NCBI RefSeq assembly: GCF_004295125.1
Contig: NZ_CP036170.1
Span: 2,544,501 to 2,608,500, forward strand
Length of the DNA: 64,000 nucleotides
Direction of reading: 5' to 3'
From: [Clostridium] scindens ATCC 35704
GTDB lineage: Bacteria > Bacillota > Clostridia > Lachnospirales > Lachnospiraceae
Shown here in pieces: positions 9,468 through 17,558 of this stretch (the stretch's first letter is position 1; every line of letters begins with the position of its first letter). A model generated the notes under the pieces. The model made no database searches and was not told where the DNA came from. It saw only the letters and a list, made by a program, of their open reading frames with translations. Both the position numbers and the translations under genes were made by a program.

Positions 9468-11081
9468 ATGCCAATGTATTTGAAGCGAGATGCTATTCGG
9501 TTTATTGAAGCAAGTGTATCGGCGATTAGCATGGCGGTTGCTGCTTTGGGGATGCCTAGAAGATATGATTTTAGAGAAGAGGCTGCTGAAAATGCTATTG
9601 CTATTGGACTTGCAGGTGTGGCAGCAGAACTTTCGATGAGTGCAGTTATCGTTCAGGCACAGGGGGAGGACGCATTGAAATTTCCTACAGGTTTTTATAA
9701 GACGGGGTCTCATATTGTGGATGATTTCAAGAAGCTTGTTGGATCGCAAGTCCCTAAAATGATGTTTTTAACACAGGGTATTGAAGAACCTTCAATGCAT
9801 ATTGCTAAACTGTTAGAAATGGCATCGAAATTAAAACTTTTAACAAAGTTAAGGGCAGGGGGGTTACACGCTGGCCGTGGACCATCAATGGATGTATCTA
9901 TAGCTTGTGTTAATGATGTAATTGCGTTTATCAGTCTATTAGGTACATCTTCTAGAATAAAGTCATATATAGACACATTGCCCAAACCTATTACTATAAC
10001 AAAAAGTTATGATTTAATTGTTGATGAGTTGATTCAAAAAGTTGCACAATCAAACACTACTTTAGAAAAAGTTAGTTCATTGGCTTCTGTATATCTTGTT
10101 ATTCCAGAATTGCCAGATGATGAACCTGAGTGGTTTCCGGCATTTGAGCGAGCATTAGTCGCTCCACAAGAAAATGATATTTCTTTTCTGTTAGATACAT
10201 TAGAAAAATCAAGATATGGGTCATTGATTAAAGTGTCAAAAGGCAAGGAGAGCATACCAGTTACTATTCAGAAAGGGAATATACATGCGTTACCAATAGA
10301 ACCGCAATATTTAAAAAAGTCTTTTCGAGACATTAAGGATCGTTTATATGCTGATATTGGTACGGCAAATGGACGTTTAGATCAAAAACAATTTGATGCG
10401 CCACCTATTGAATCAGTATATGAAATGTTTGCATTTCCATATCATGTAATTGGTATAACACAACAAGAAGATGAACAACTTTCTGCTACGGAAACATGGC
10501 CTTTAGTGGCATCAAGTTTGTCATATTCCGGTACATTAGGTCCGTACTGGTATTTTGTACGAAAGACAGCCGATCTTGGGCAGTTAGAGAGTTATATTAA
10601 TAGAGCTGCAAAATATGCTGGAAAGACATTGAAAAATGGCATTAAGGAATTTAAACCATACATAGAAAAAATGAGAAAAGAAATTCCGCTTTCCAAAAAT
10701 GATAAGCAGATTTCAGTATTACTTTCTGAATATGAGAAATCAGGCGAAAAGAAAAAGAAATTAATTGATTTATCTAAAAAATATATAGGTAAAGAAAAAG
10801 AATTATGCCAAGAAGCACAGGATGATTTGCAAAAACTTATGGAGGAAGAACTACATGTTGGAGATTTACTTATAAAACTTGTGGAGAATGTATATAGTTT
10901 TCAAACAGAGGAAAGCCAGAAATATTGGGCCAGAACTTTATGTGAGTGTGCGACAGAGTTGGAAGATGCGCGTGGTTTATATGCAGTAATTTCAGAAACA
11001 AATTTTTCTTCGGCGTATACGGCAGTACGTAAAGCATTTAGAATTATTGATTTTATTAATTATGGACCTAAACTGGAATAA
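9468..11081 (+). CDS. unrecognised 537-residue island protein
   Basis: I do not recognise this family. The N-terminus (residues ~1-80) is alanine-rich and helical (RFIEASVSAISMAVAALG, IAIGLAGVAAELSMSA) but not clearly a membrane segment. The centre (~150-360) is mixed and contains Trp/Pro-rich stretches such as PELPDDEPEWFPAFERAL and YSGTLGPYWYFVRK. Residues ~380-470 are lysine-rich and probably coiled coil (EYEKSGEKKKKLIDLSKKYIG). It starts with ATG after AAAGGAAGGAAGAG, 52 bp behind the ATPase gene, on the same strand and with the same AT-rich composition. By position it could be the third component of the nuclease-ATPase system. Confidence 0.6.
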   Translation: MPMYLKRDAIRFIEASVSAISMAVAALGMPRRYDFREEAAENAIAIGLAGVAAELSMSAVIVQAQGEDALKFPTGFYKTGSHIVDDFKKLVGSQVPKMMFLTQGIEEPSMHIAKLLEMASKLKLLTKLRAGGLHAGRGPSMDVSIACVNDVIAFISLLGTSSRIKSYIDTLPKPITITKSYDLIVDELIQKVAQSNTTLEKVSSLASVYLVIPELPDDEPEWFPAFERALVAPQENDISFLLDTLEKSRYGSLIKVSKGKESIPVTIQKGNIHALPIEPQYLKKSFRDIKDRLYADIGTANGRLDQKQFDAPPIESVYEMFAFPYHVIGITQQEDEQLSATETWPLVASSLSYSGTLGPYWYFVRKTADLGQLESYINRAAKYAGKTLKNGIKEFKPYIEKMRKEIPLSKNDKQISVLLSEYEKSGEKKKKLIDLSKKYIGKEKELCQEAQDDLQKLMEEELHVGDLLIKLVENVYSFQTEESQKYWARTLCECATELEDARGLYAVISETNFSSAYTAVRKAFRIIDFINYGPKLE

Positions 11082-11158
11082 AATCAAAAATGTAGGTCTA
11101 TTTCCAAATACTATAGAAGGGTAGTGTGTATTATGAATGTCCAAATTCAATAGAAGAC

Positions 11159-11187
11159 TTAGAAGAATTATTAAGTTGTTTTATAAT
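11159..11187 (+). promoter_or_regulatory. putative promoter in front of the phosphoesterase-Hsp90 gene
   Basis: TTAGAA and TATAAT are 17 bp apart, ending 37 bp before the ATG at 11225, in the 143-bp gap behind the 537-residue gene. It suggests that the last island gene can be expressed on its own. Confidence 0.45.
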
Positions 11188-11224
11188 CTAATAACCATAA
11201 AAAATGAACGTAAGGAGAAAAGGT

Positions 11225-14200
11225 ATGTTTAGAATACTACATTTATCAGATATTCATATTGGAAAGACCTATAAAGAACCCGATAGTATTGCATGTAAAA
11301 TAGCGTCTGATATTGATTATAACGGATTAAGTGCCATTAACTGTATTATAGTAACTGGAGATATTTTTGATGGGCAGGTCGCAGTAACGGATTCATTAAT
11401 TAATACTGCTGTAGACTTTTTCGAGACTTTACTCATTGAAATAAATAGTAATCAAGAGAAAAGTCAAATTAAAAAAGAAGATGTTATATTTGTTCCTGGG
11501 AATCACGACCTGATAAGAGTGGATGATCTTCAAAAAAGATGGAGTAAGTATCAAGATTTTTTGAAGAAATTTTATGGGGGTATTCCCTCTTATTATTTTG
11601 AGAAGAACTATTCCCTGTTTAAGGAATATAAAGAGCATAAAATAGCTTTTGTAGGTTTTAATTCATGCGAAATTGAGAAAAGAAATTTATTTGACAATAA
11701 ATATATTAGTAAGTTTGAAAAATATATTAAAGAGAGTGAGCTAGAGAAGTGTGGAATAGATAAAACTAAAGTGGTTGAAGTTATGAGGTCTGAAATTGCA
11801 AGTGAATATGATGATTATGGGTATATACCACTATCTCAAATTACTCCTATTGAGCGTAAAATTAAAAAATTAGATGATTATATTGTTGTAGCTTTGTTTC
11901 ATCATCACTTTTATTTATTCCCCGAAGTTGCTCATCAATTTGGAGATAGTAGTTTAATACGGAATTATGCAGAAGTTATACAGCATCTGCGATATATGAA
12001 TGTGAGTATTGTTTTGCATGGGCATAAACATTTTGCTTTAGAGCGTCCTTTTATTATGGATGATTATTATGAATCTGCTGACAATATTATTGATGTATTT
12101 GCGGGTGGATCGGTAGGTACAGATAGGAAAGAAGAACATACTTTTGGTGTATTGGATTTATATGAGAAGAAAGATGATATTAAATTAAAGCATAATAAAT
12201 TTGTTTACAATGGCGAGAACTTGGAACCTATAATAAAGAAACAGGTACCTCCACAAAAATTAAGCGGTAGAGTTGTAAAACTACTAGAAATTCTAAAAAC
12301 GCTAAATCCTGAGAAATTTGAATTATATGAAGAGACCGCTGAAAAAGCATTTAGGTCTTATGATAGTTGCAGCAAAATTATATCGTGGGTTAGTGAAGCA
12401 ATAACTGGCTTTACGGAAGTATATAAATATCTTGATAGAGATTATAACAATATTTTATTTCTTCTTTACGCTATTAATTATAGGGCTATTTGTTATATGA
12501 AAATTGTCGGTAAAGAGAATTCCTATTTTGAGTCGGCATCAGAAACATGGAATACTTTTTATGATATGAGCTTGGGACAAACAGATTTTATGATTTCAAA
12601 GAACGACTATCATGAAATGTTTATGTTTAAAAAACTTAAAGAAGCAGCATCATATTGTGATAAATTATTGAATAATTGTGATAACAAAAAATCACAAATT
12701 TACTTAGCGTTTACTATGCTTGGAATGTTTTTTACGGATTTATATTTGGTTTTAACTAAATATGCAGATGATTTCAAAGAGAGTATTAAGTATAAAGTTA
12801 ATATAAAAATTGAGGAAAATAAATTTCATGAAAATGTTCCGGCACCACGTATTGTTGTGAAGTCAGATGCTGATAGGAGAAGCGCATATATTGATTTATT
12901 ATGTAATGAGGCTACTGCACATAAAATGGCAGTTCTGTTTATAAAGGAATTTGATCTATTAATAAATAAATTTGAGGATTATTTTAAAATTATAGGATTA
13001 AAATTATATTATTTATTACCGAGAATCGATAAGGACAGAATGAAAAATACGTTAGATAACTATAATTTTGAAGCATATATTCCAACGTTGATACCATTAT
13101 TAACGGGAGATAATATTTATTCTTCTAAAGTTGTATTTGCGAGAGAATTAATTCAAAATTCTATTGATGCCATATCTGTACGGGAAGCAAAAGATGAGAG
13201 AATGTTTTCTAAAGAAATATTAATAGAAATAAAAGTTGATGAAAACGGAAAAAGATATTTTAAAATTGTGGACAGAGGCACTGGAATGGATAGGTACAAG
13301 ATTGAAAGATACTTTACAAGCATTGGACGTAGCTTTTATTCCGGTGAAGAATATGAAGATTTAAACATTAGTTATAAACCAATTAGCAATTTTGGTATTG
13401 GATTTTTGTCTTCTTTTATGGTTTGTCAAGAAATTGATGTAAAGACAAAATACTACATAGATAATTCCGAAGGTCTCAAATTACATATTCCTAATTACGA
13501 TGGCTGTTTTTTTATTGAATTGGATAAAGAAGCTAATATTGGTACAGAATTAAAACTCTACTTAGATACAACTATCGATGATAAAAGCGTAGTTGATTAT
13601 ATACGAAAGGTTATGCAAGATATAAAATATGCTATTAATATTCGGTGTTTAAATGAAAATGGGGAGGAAAAACAAATTTATATTCCGGCTCATGCAGTTA
13701 GAAGACAAGGTGAATTAGAAGAATTCAAGTTTTTTATTCCTTTTCTAGAGAATGGTGATGTAGGTATGATTAATTATTCGGAAGAAATACTTAATAATAA
13801 ATATATTGATAAATATGAATATGGCTTGTTAATTCGTAAGAAAAAGGATTTTAAAACTGACAATAAGCATATGATACTTAATTCGGGAATTGCTGTAGAA
13901 AGAGCTTCTTTGGGCAGCGTTTTTGGAAAAAATATCAGAAGATCTAATTATATATATGATTCTTATGAAGGAGAAAGAACGTATAATGATATTATCGTTA
14001 ATTTTCCATCCAACTGGCTTCAACTGGATGTGGCTAGGGAAAATATTACGGGGTTTTCAAATATATCAAATTATAAAAATTCTAAAAGAACAGCTTATTT
14101 AGTAGGAGTTAAAATCGCGAGTTGTCTTTATAGCCAGATATCGCAGTATATCCAATATACAGAGGGGAGAAAGACAAACATTCCCGCTATTTGTTTGCAG

Positions 14201-14821
14201 GATGTGATTCAATATGCGCTTGATTTTTGTGGAAACCAAAGATCGGAAGAAGAATTGCGTACAAAATTAGCAGATTTAAAATACATATTGTCAATAGAAT
14301 TTACGGAAAAAGGGCTATGTTACAAAATAATTAGAAATGGAGTGCACGGAGAGAGAATTAGACTTATATATTCTGGAGCAAATGCTAAAAAAGAACGTGA
14401 TAAATGGCTACATCGATTGCATAAACAGGAAATAGGAATGAACCATCCTTTAGGTGAGCAAATTGACGATGAGTATGATATACGAATATCAAGTAGGGAG
14501 ATGATTCGTTTATTTGAAGAAACCGTACACAGAAATGATGTGTATGTTAGTGAAAAAATAAGATACAGATTAGACCATTTAATGAAGGATATGCCCGGAG
14601 CATTGCGAATAGGAGGTAACGATAAAAATATATTTAGATTTCTTTCGTTGTTTCTTTTGAATATACCAGATAAAGCGATTTGCGATTCATCTAAAGAAAT
14701 TTCAATAAATGTTTTTATGCTAGAAACGGTGTTTTTACAATATTTTCGCATTGGTTCAGAAGATACACAGGAAATGAAGATAATGTATGATGAACTACTG
14801 AAAATGTTTAGTATACATTAG
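11225..14821 (+). CDS. calcineurin-like phosphoesterase fused to Hsp90-like (GHKL) ATPase
   Basis: A 1198-residue two-enzyme fusion. Residues ~1-330 are a metallophosphoesterase with the full motif series: LSDIHIG, VTGDIFD, VPGNHDL, a FHHHF histidine, and LHGHKHF. Residues ~340-630 are helical and unrecognised. Residues ~635 onward are a GHKL/Hsp90-type ATPase: ELIQNSIDAI (N-box), VDRGTGMD (DxGxG), TSIGRSFYSG, and FGIGFLSSFM (second Gly motif), followed by an Hsp90-like middle part with VARENITGF. The ATG at 11225 is preferred over 11204 because AAGGAG lies 7 bp upstream. Substrate is unknown. It probably senses or acts on nucleic acid or protein complexes during phage attack, but that is inference. 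Confidence 0.82.
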   Translation: MFRILHLSDIHIGKTYKEPDSIACKIASDIDYNGLSAINCIIVTGDIFDGQVAVTDSLINTAVDFFETLLIEINSNQEKSQIKKEDVIFVPGNHDLIRVDDLQKRWSKYQDFLKKFYGGIPSYYFEKNYSLFKEYKEHKIAFVGFNSCEIEKRNLFDNKYISKFEKYIKESELEKCGIDKTKVVEVMRSEIASEYDDYGYIPLSQITPIERKIKKLDDYIVVALFHHHFYLFPEVAHQFGDSSLIRNYAEVIQHLRYMNVSIVLHGHKHFALERPFIMDDYYESADNIIDVFAGGSVGTDRKEEHTFGVLDLYEKKDDIKLKHNKFVYNGENLEPIIKKQVPPQKLSGRVVKLLEILKTLNPEKFELYEETAEKAFRSYDSCSKIISWVSEAITGFTEVYKYLDRDYNNILFLLYAINYRAICYMKIVGKENSYFESASETWNTFYDMSLGQTDFMISKNDYHEMFMFKKLKEAASYCDKLLNNCDNKKSQIYLAFTMLGMFFTDLYLVLTKYADDFKESIKYKVNIKIEENKFHENVPAPRIVVKSDADRRSAYIDLLCNEATAHKMAVLFIKEFDLLINKFEDYFKIIGLKLYYLLPRIDKDRMKNTLDNYNFEAYIPTLIPLLTGDNIYSSKVVFARELIQNSIDAISVREAKDERMFSKEILIEIKVDENGKRYFKIVDRGTGMDRYKIERYFTSIGRSFYSGEEYEDLNISYKPISNFGIGFLSSFMVCQEIDVKTKYYIDNSEGLKLHIPNYDGCFFIELDKEANIGTELKLYLDTTIDDKSVVDYIRKVMQDIKYAINIRCLNENGEEKQIYIPAHAVRRQGELEEFKFFIPFLENGDVGMINYSEEILNNKYIDKYEYGLLIRKKKDFKTDNKHMILNSGIAVERASLGSVFGKNIRRSNYIYDSYEGERTYNDIIVNFPSNWLQLDVARENITGFSNISNYKNSKRTAYLVGVKIASCLYSQISQYIQYTEGRKTNIPAICLQDVIQYALDFCGNQRSEEELRTKLADLKYILSIEFTEKGLCYKIIRNGVHGERIRLIYSGANAKKERDKWLHRLHKQEIGMNHPLGEQIDDEYDIRISSREMIRLFEETVHRNDVYVSEKIRYRLDHLMKDMPGALRIGGNDKNIFRFLSLFLLNIPDKAICDSSKEISINVFMLETVFLQYFRIGSEDTQEMKIMYDELLKMFSIH

Positions 14822-15150
14822 GCTGAATGATAGAGATGTTTTTGGCAGAGGCAAAATGTAGATTGTTGCAAAATGTTATGTATGTAGGTTGTTGCAAGCC
14901 AGACCTTGGGGGTTACACCCACAAACCCCTGTAAAATCAACGGATGTGGCAATTCAAAACCTACATTTACCCCATCCGTTGATTCTGCAATTACCTACAA
15001 AAGGAATCTGTAACTTTCTGTATTTTACTTTTGTAATAAACAGATAGAGAGATATTATTAATCGATATTTTTCTGTAGACAACCGAAAAAGCAAAAAACA
15101 TGTTGATATGTTTCTTCATACGAACAAGGGTATTTGACGTACTTCTTATC
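14822..15150 (+). other. gene-free spacer with repeated TGTAGRTTGTTGCA-like motifs
   Basis: No supported gene. Two direct copies of TGTAGATTGTTGCA / TGTAGGTTGTTGCA (from about 14858 and 14884) face two rough inverted copies (TGCAATTACCTACA and CAATTCAAAACCTACA), with an 11-bp inverted repeat ATCAACGGATG/CATCCGTTGAT (14936-14946 and 14973-14983) between them. The layout resembles the end of a mobile element, replication or transfer site, but I cannot assign it. The remainder to 15150 is AT-rich and featureless. Confidence 0.45.
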
Positions 15151-15471
15151 CGCTCGTGCCACGTGGAGACGGTATGTTTATTGTCCAAACTCAATGTCGA
15201 GCATCATATTGAGGTGGAACTCACGATGGACGAGCTTGATTTAACGGCTGCGGAGAGCAAAGCTACCTATGAAGAAATCAAGGGTTATGTACTGGAGCAT
15301 ACCGGACTCAAGGTCAGTAGCTTGTATATCGCTCAGGTGAAGCAGAAATGCGGTATCATCGAGCGAGAAAACTACAATAAACCGAAGTCCGAGGATGCAA
15401 GACAGCCTATATGCCCACCCGATAAGGAAAAAGCAATCAAGGAGGCGCTTCTGCATTTCGGCATGATCTAA
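15151..15471 (+). pseudogene. 3' remnant of conjugative-element recombinase/methyltransferase-type gene
   Basis: The frame resumes at SCHVETVCLLSKLN, a HVETVxLLS motif that normally ends serine recombinases or RumA-like methyltransferases in Firmicutes conjugative elements. It continues with the conserved tail LDLTAAESKATYEEIKGYVL ... GLKVSSLYIAQVKQKCGI ... ARQPICPPDKEKAIKEALLHFGMI. Everything upstream of the motif is missing, and the frame before it (from 15100) has no matching domain. It is therefore the end piece of an element gene. The DUF6061 gene follows 11 bp later, as it does in intact elements of this kind. Confidence 0.6.
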
Positions 15472-15482
15472 AGGAGGTCAAG

Positions 15483-15728
15483 ATGAAGCGATTACTTTCT
15501 TGTGAGTTCAACATGGATACGGCTTGTGTGGAGCTGAAATTCAGTGACGGCAGTATGATTGCCATTGACACCATTGCCGTAGAGAACGAGGTTGCCGACA
15601 ATATGTATCAGCGGTCGGAGCTTGATTATCTGATTTACAATGACCCGATAGGATATGCAGACCTTGTACTGAACGGAGATCCCATAACCTATCTGAAAAC
15701 AGTTACGGAATATAAACCTTTGGATTGA
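15483..15728 (+). CDS. DUF6061 family protein
   Basis: An 81-residue acidic protein (MKRLLSCEFNMDTACVELKF ... DGSMIAIDT ... AYADLVLNG-like ending TYLKTVTEYKPLD) of the DUF6061 type often carried by Firmicutes conjugative elements. Its function is unknown. ATG follows AAAGGAGG. It sits directly behind the remnant of an element gene and before the lar region, indicating that the lar operon lies next to or within element DNA. Confidence 0.75.
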   Translation: MKRLLSCEFNMDTACVELKFSDGSMIAIDTIAVENEVADNMYQRSELDYLIYNDPIGYADLVLNGDPITYLKTVTEYKPLD

Positions 15729-15760
15729 AAAACGCAATAAGCAAACGATGGAGAAAGAAC

Positions 15761-16177
15761 ATGAAAATACTGGTAATTGATGCACAAGGTGGCGGCATCG
15801 GAAAGCAAGTTGTAGCCGCTGTGAAAAAACAACTCCCTGAGTTGACTATTACTGCTGTTGGCACTAATAGTATAGCAACAGCGGCTATGCTGAAAGCCGG
15901 AGCAGACCATGCTGCAACGGGTGAAAATGCGGTTGTTGTTGGATGTAAAAAAGCAAATGTTATTATTGGCCCGATTGGAATTGTTATTGCTGATGCAATG
16001 TTTGGAGAAGTAACACCTGCTATGGCGACTGCTGTTGGTCAAAGTTCAGCTAAAAGACTGTTAATTCCTGTTAATCATTGCGATAACATAATTGCTGGTG
16101 TTTCAGACCTATCAGTTGGACGATTAATAGACAGCGCTATAAAAGAACTGGAAGCGTTGTATAAAGAAAAACAATAA
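15761..16177 (+). CDS. DUF3842 family protein
   Basis: A 138-residue protein starting at the ATG at 15761. It opens with MKILVIDAQGGGIGKQVV, a Rossmann-like glycine-rich strand-loop-helix, and contains ADHAATGENAVVVGCKKANVIIGPIGIVIADAMFGEVT, in outline the DUF3842 pattern. The fold suggests nucleotide or cofactor binding, with no known reaction. It precedes the promoter and leader of the lar operon on the same strand, and may be functionally linked to the cofactor pathway. That link is by position only. Confidence 0.8.
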   Translation: MKILVIDAQGGGIGKQVVAAVKKQLPELTITAVGTNSIATAAMLKAGADHAATGENAVVVGCKKANVIIGPIGIVIADAMFGEVTPAMATAVGQSSAKRLLIPVNHCDNIIAGVSDLSVGRLIDSAIKELEALYKEKQ

Positions 16178-16200
16178 TTGCAAAATATTTAGCATAGGTA

Positions 16201-16229
16201 TTGACATTTTAGAACGAATATGTTATACT
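16201..16229 (+). promoter_or_regulatory. strong sigma-A promoter of the lar operon
   Basis: A perfect TTGACA and a TATACT are separated by 17 bp. Transcription would start near 16236, giving an untranslated leader of about 185 nt before the first gene. Confidence 0.8.
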
Positions 16230-16235
16230 TGCGCC

Positions 16236-16360
16236 AAGTGTAAGCGCGAAGCTTGCGAGAAAACACAGAAGTGTTTGTTCCGATGTTATTATTAAGTGGC
16301 AGATAATGTATGCATATGAAGGCATACGGCTTTTCAAGAAGAAAGGCTGTATGCCTTTTT
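16236..16360 (+). promoter_or_regulatory. structured 5' leader with two mutually exclusive hairpins (riboswitch-like)
   Basis: The leader holds a perfect AAACAC-AGAA-GTGTTT hairpin (16261-16276) and a GTATGC/GCATAC pairing (16308-16313 with 16322-16327). The second arm of that pairing is also the first arm of the terminator at 16321-16355, so the two structures cannot form together. This is the arrangement of a transcriptional attenuator or riboswitch. I cannot match it to a known class. Since the operon makes the nickel pincer cofactor, nickel, lactate or a cofactor precursor are plausible signals. Confidence 0.55.
16321..16360 (+). terminator. leader terminator (attenuator) of the lar operon
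   Basis: GGCATACGGCTTTTC pairs with GAAAGGCTGTATGCC across a 5-nt loop, with two wobble or mismatch positions, and is followed by a T run. It lies between the promoter and the first gene's start at 16420, so it must be overcome for expression. Confidence 0.8.
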
Positions 16361-16530
16361 CTGTTTTACATGGGAATTCGCTATAATAACAATCAAAAAA
16401 ATTTTGGAGGTACATAATTATGGCATGTTTTCTTATTCGTATACGGTAGACCATGAGTACCGTGCTAGTTTCCTCGCTCCATGAGATAATAACTCCAGAA
16501 AACTACAAGTTTTTTAAAGGAGTTAGTACC

Positions 16531-16920
16531 ATGGATAAAATCACACATCAGGTCCGTGCAGAGCACTGGACCAAGATCCTGAATGAATGTATGAATAGCG
16601 GGATGTCAAAAACCGCCTGGTGTCGGGCAAACGGGATTTCTGAGAAGCAGTTTTTTTACTGGCAGCGCATCCTGCGCCGGGAAGCTTATGAAGCATCTCA
16701 GAATCCATCATTGCCTGCAGCTGCAGAGACAAAACAATTGTCTGCTGTTCAGCAGTCCGTATCTTTCGCTGAAATCAAACTTCCTGCCGTGTCACCGGAC
16801 GCATCACCTGTTTTCCGTCCAGATCTGGTGATCCGGAAAGGGAATCTTGTTCTGGAGATTTCCAATTCAGCCTCATCAGAACTGTTCTCCCGGGTAGGAG
16901 GAATTCTTCATGCTGAATAA
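16531..16920 (+). CDS. tnpA: IS66 TnpA accessory protein
   Basis: A 129-residue protein from the ATG at 16531, with AAAGGAG 8 bp upstream; the longer frame from 16453 lies over the inverted repeat and lacks a site. It has the IS66 OrfA helix-turn-helix pattern (HWTKILNECMNSGMSKTAWCRANGISEKQFFYWQRIL, described in outline). It binds DNA and is needed with TnpB and TnpC for transposition. It overlaps tnpB by 11 bp. Confidence 0.88.
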   Translation: MDKITHQVRAEHWTKILNECMNSGMSKTAWCRANGISEKQFFYWQRILRREAYEASQNPSLPAAAETKQLSAVQQSVSFAEIKLPAVSPDASPVFRPDLVIRKGNLVLEISNSASSELFSRVGGILHAE

Positions 16921-17269
16921 CGCATCCGGCTTCCGGAAGGTTTACGTTGCTGCCGGCTATACGGATTTGCGGCGCGGAATCGACGGGCTGGCATCTATTG
17001 TGAAATTTAACTTCCAGCTGGATCCATATGAAAAGGATATCCTCTTCCTGTTTTGCGGAAGACGCAGTGACCGCATCAAGGGGCTCGTATGGGAAGGAGA
17101 CGGATTCCTTCTCCTTTACAAAAGACTGGAACTTGGCGGCTTCAGCTGGCCCCGCACAAAAGAAGAAGCACTGGAGATCACCCAGGAGCAATACCGTGCA
17201 CTGATGCAGGGACTGGAGATCGTATCCAGACACCCAATCCAGGAAGTGCAGCCCAGCGATCTTCTGTGA
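16910..17269 (+). CDS. tnpB: IS66 TnpB (Orf2) protein
   Basis: A 119-residue IS66 Orf2 protein with the family signature YTDLRRGIDGLASIV ... LFCGRRSDRIKGLVWEGDGF ... YKRLELGGFSWP. The exact biochemical role is unclear, but the protein is required for IS66 transposition. The full family length is present, so the element is likely still active. Confidence 0.93.
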   Translation: MLNNASGFRKVYVAAGYTDLRRGIDGLASIVKFNFQLDPYEKDILFLFCGRRSDRIKGLVWEGDGFLLLYKRLELGGFSWPRTKEEALEITQEQYRALMQGLEIVSRHPIQEVQPSDLL

Positions 17270-17334
17270 AATGTTGTGCAAAACGGAGAAAATAAAAAAT
17301 CTTTTTGTATCTCCTGCCACAGACGCGACGGAAG

Positions 17335-17407
17335 TTATCCACAGCCAGATCTCATATCATTCATTCAATCAAGAGTACTTCACAGCTATAAGCTGCTGTG
17401 TGGATAA
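17335..17407 (+). other. pair of inverted DnaA-box sequences inside IS66
   Basis: TTATCCACA at 17335-17343 and its reverse complement at 17399-17407 lie in the 290-bp gap between tnpB and tnpC. Directly behind them (about 17406-17456) is a long hairpin, ACTCTGAAAA to TTTTCAGAGT with an inner AAAAAACTA/TAGTTTTTT stem. The boxes match the DnaA consensus exactly. Whether DnaA acts on the element is not known. Confidence 0.6.
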
Positions 17408-17558
17408 GTACTCTGAAAAACTGAAAAAACTAATAGTTTTTTCGGCTTTTCAGAGTGTTTATCCTTTGGTGAGAATGACGAACCTTCTTTATTATCCCGT
17501 TCGCTTTTTCTTTTGGTTTGCGGTACAATAGTTCCAGTAAAACAAAGGAGCACCGAAC

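Noticed and set aside
16236-16360. NiCo or other known metal riboswitch in the lar leader
   Set aside because: The sequence lacks the conserved purine-rich junctions I associate with NiCo aptamers; left as unassigned.
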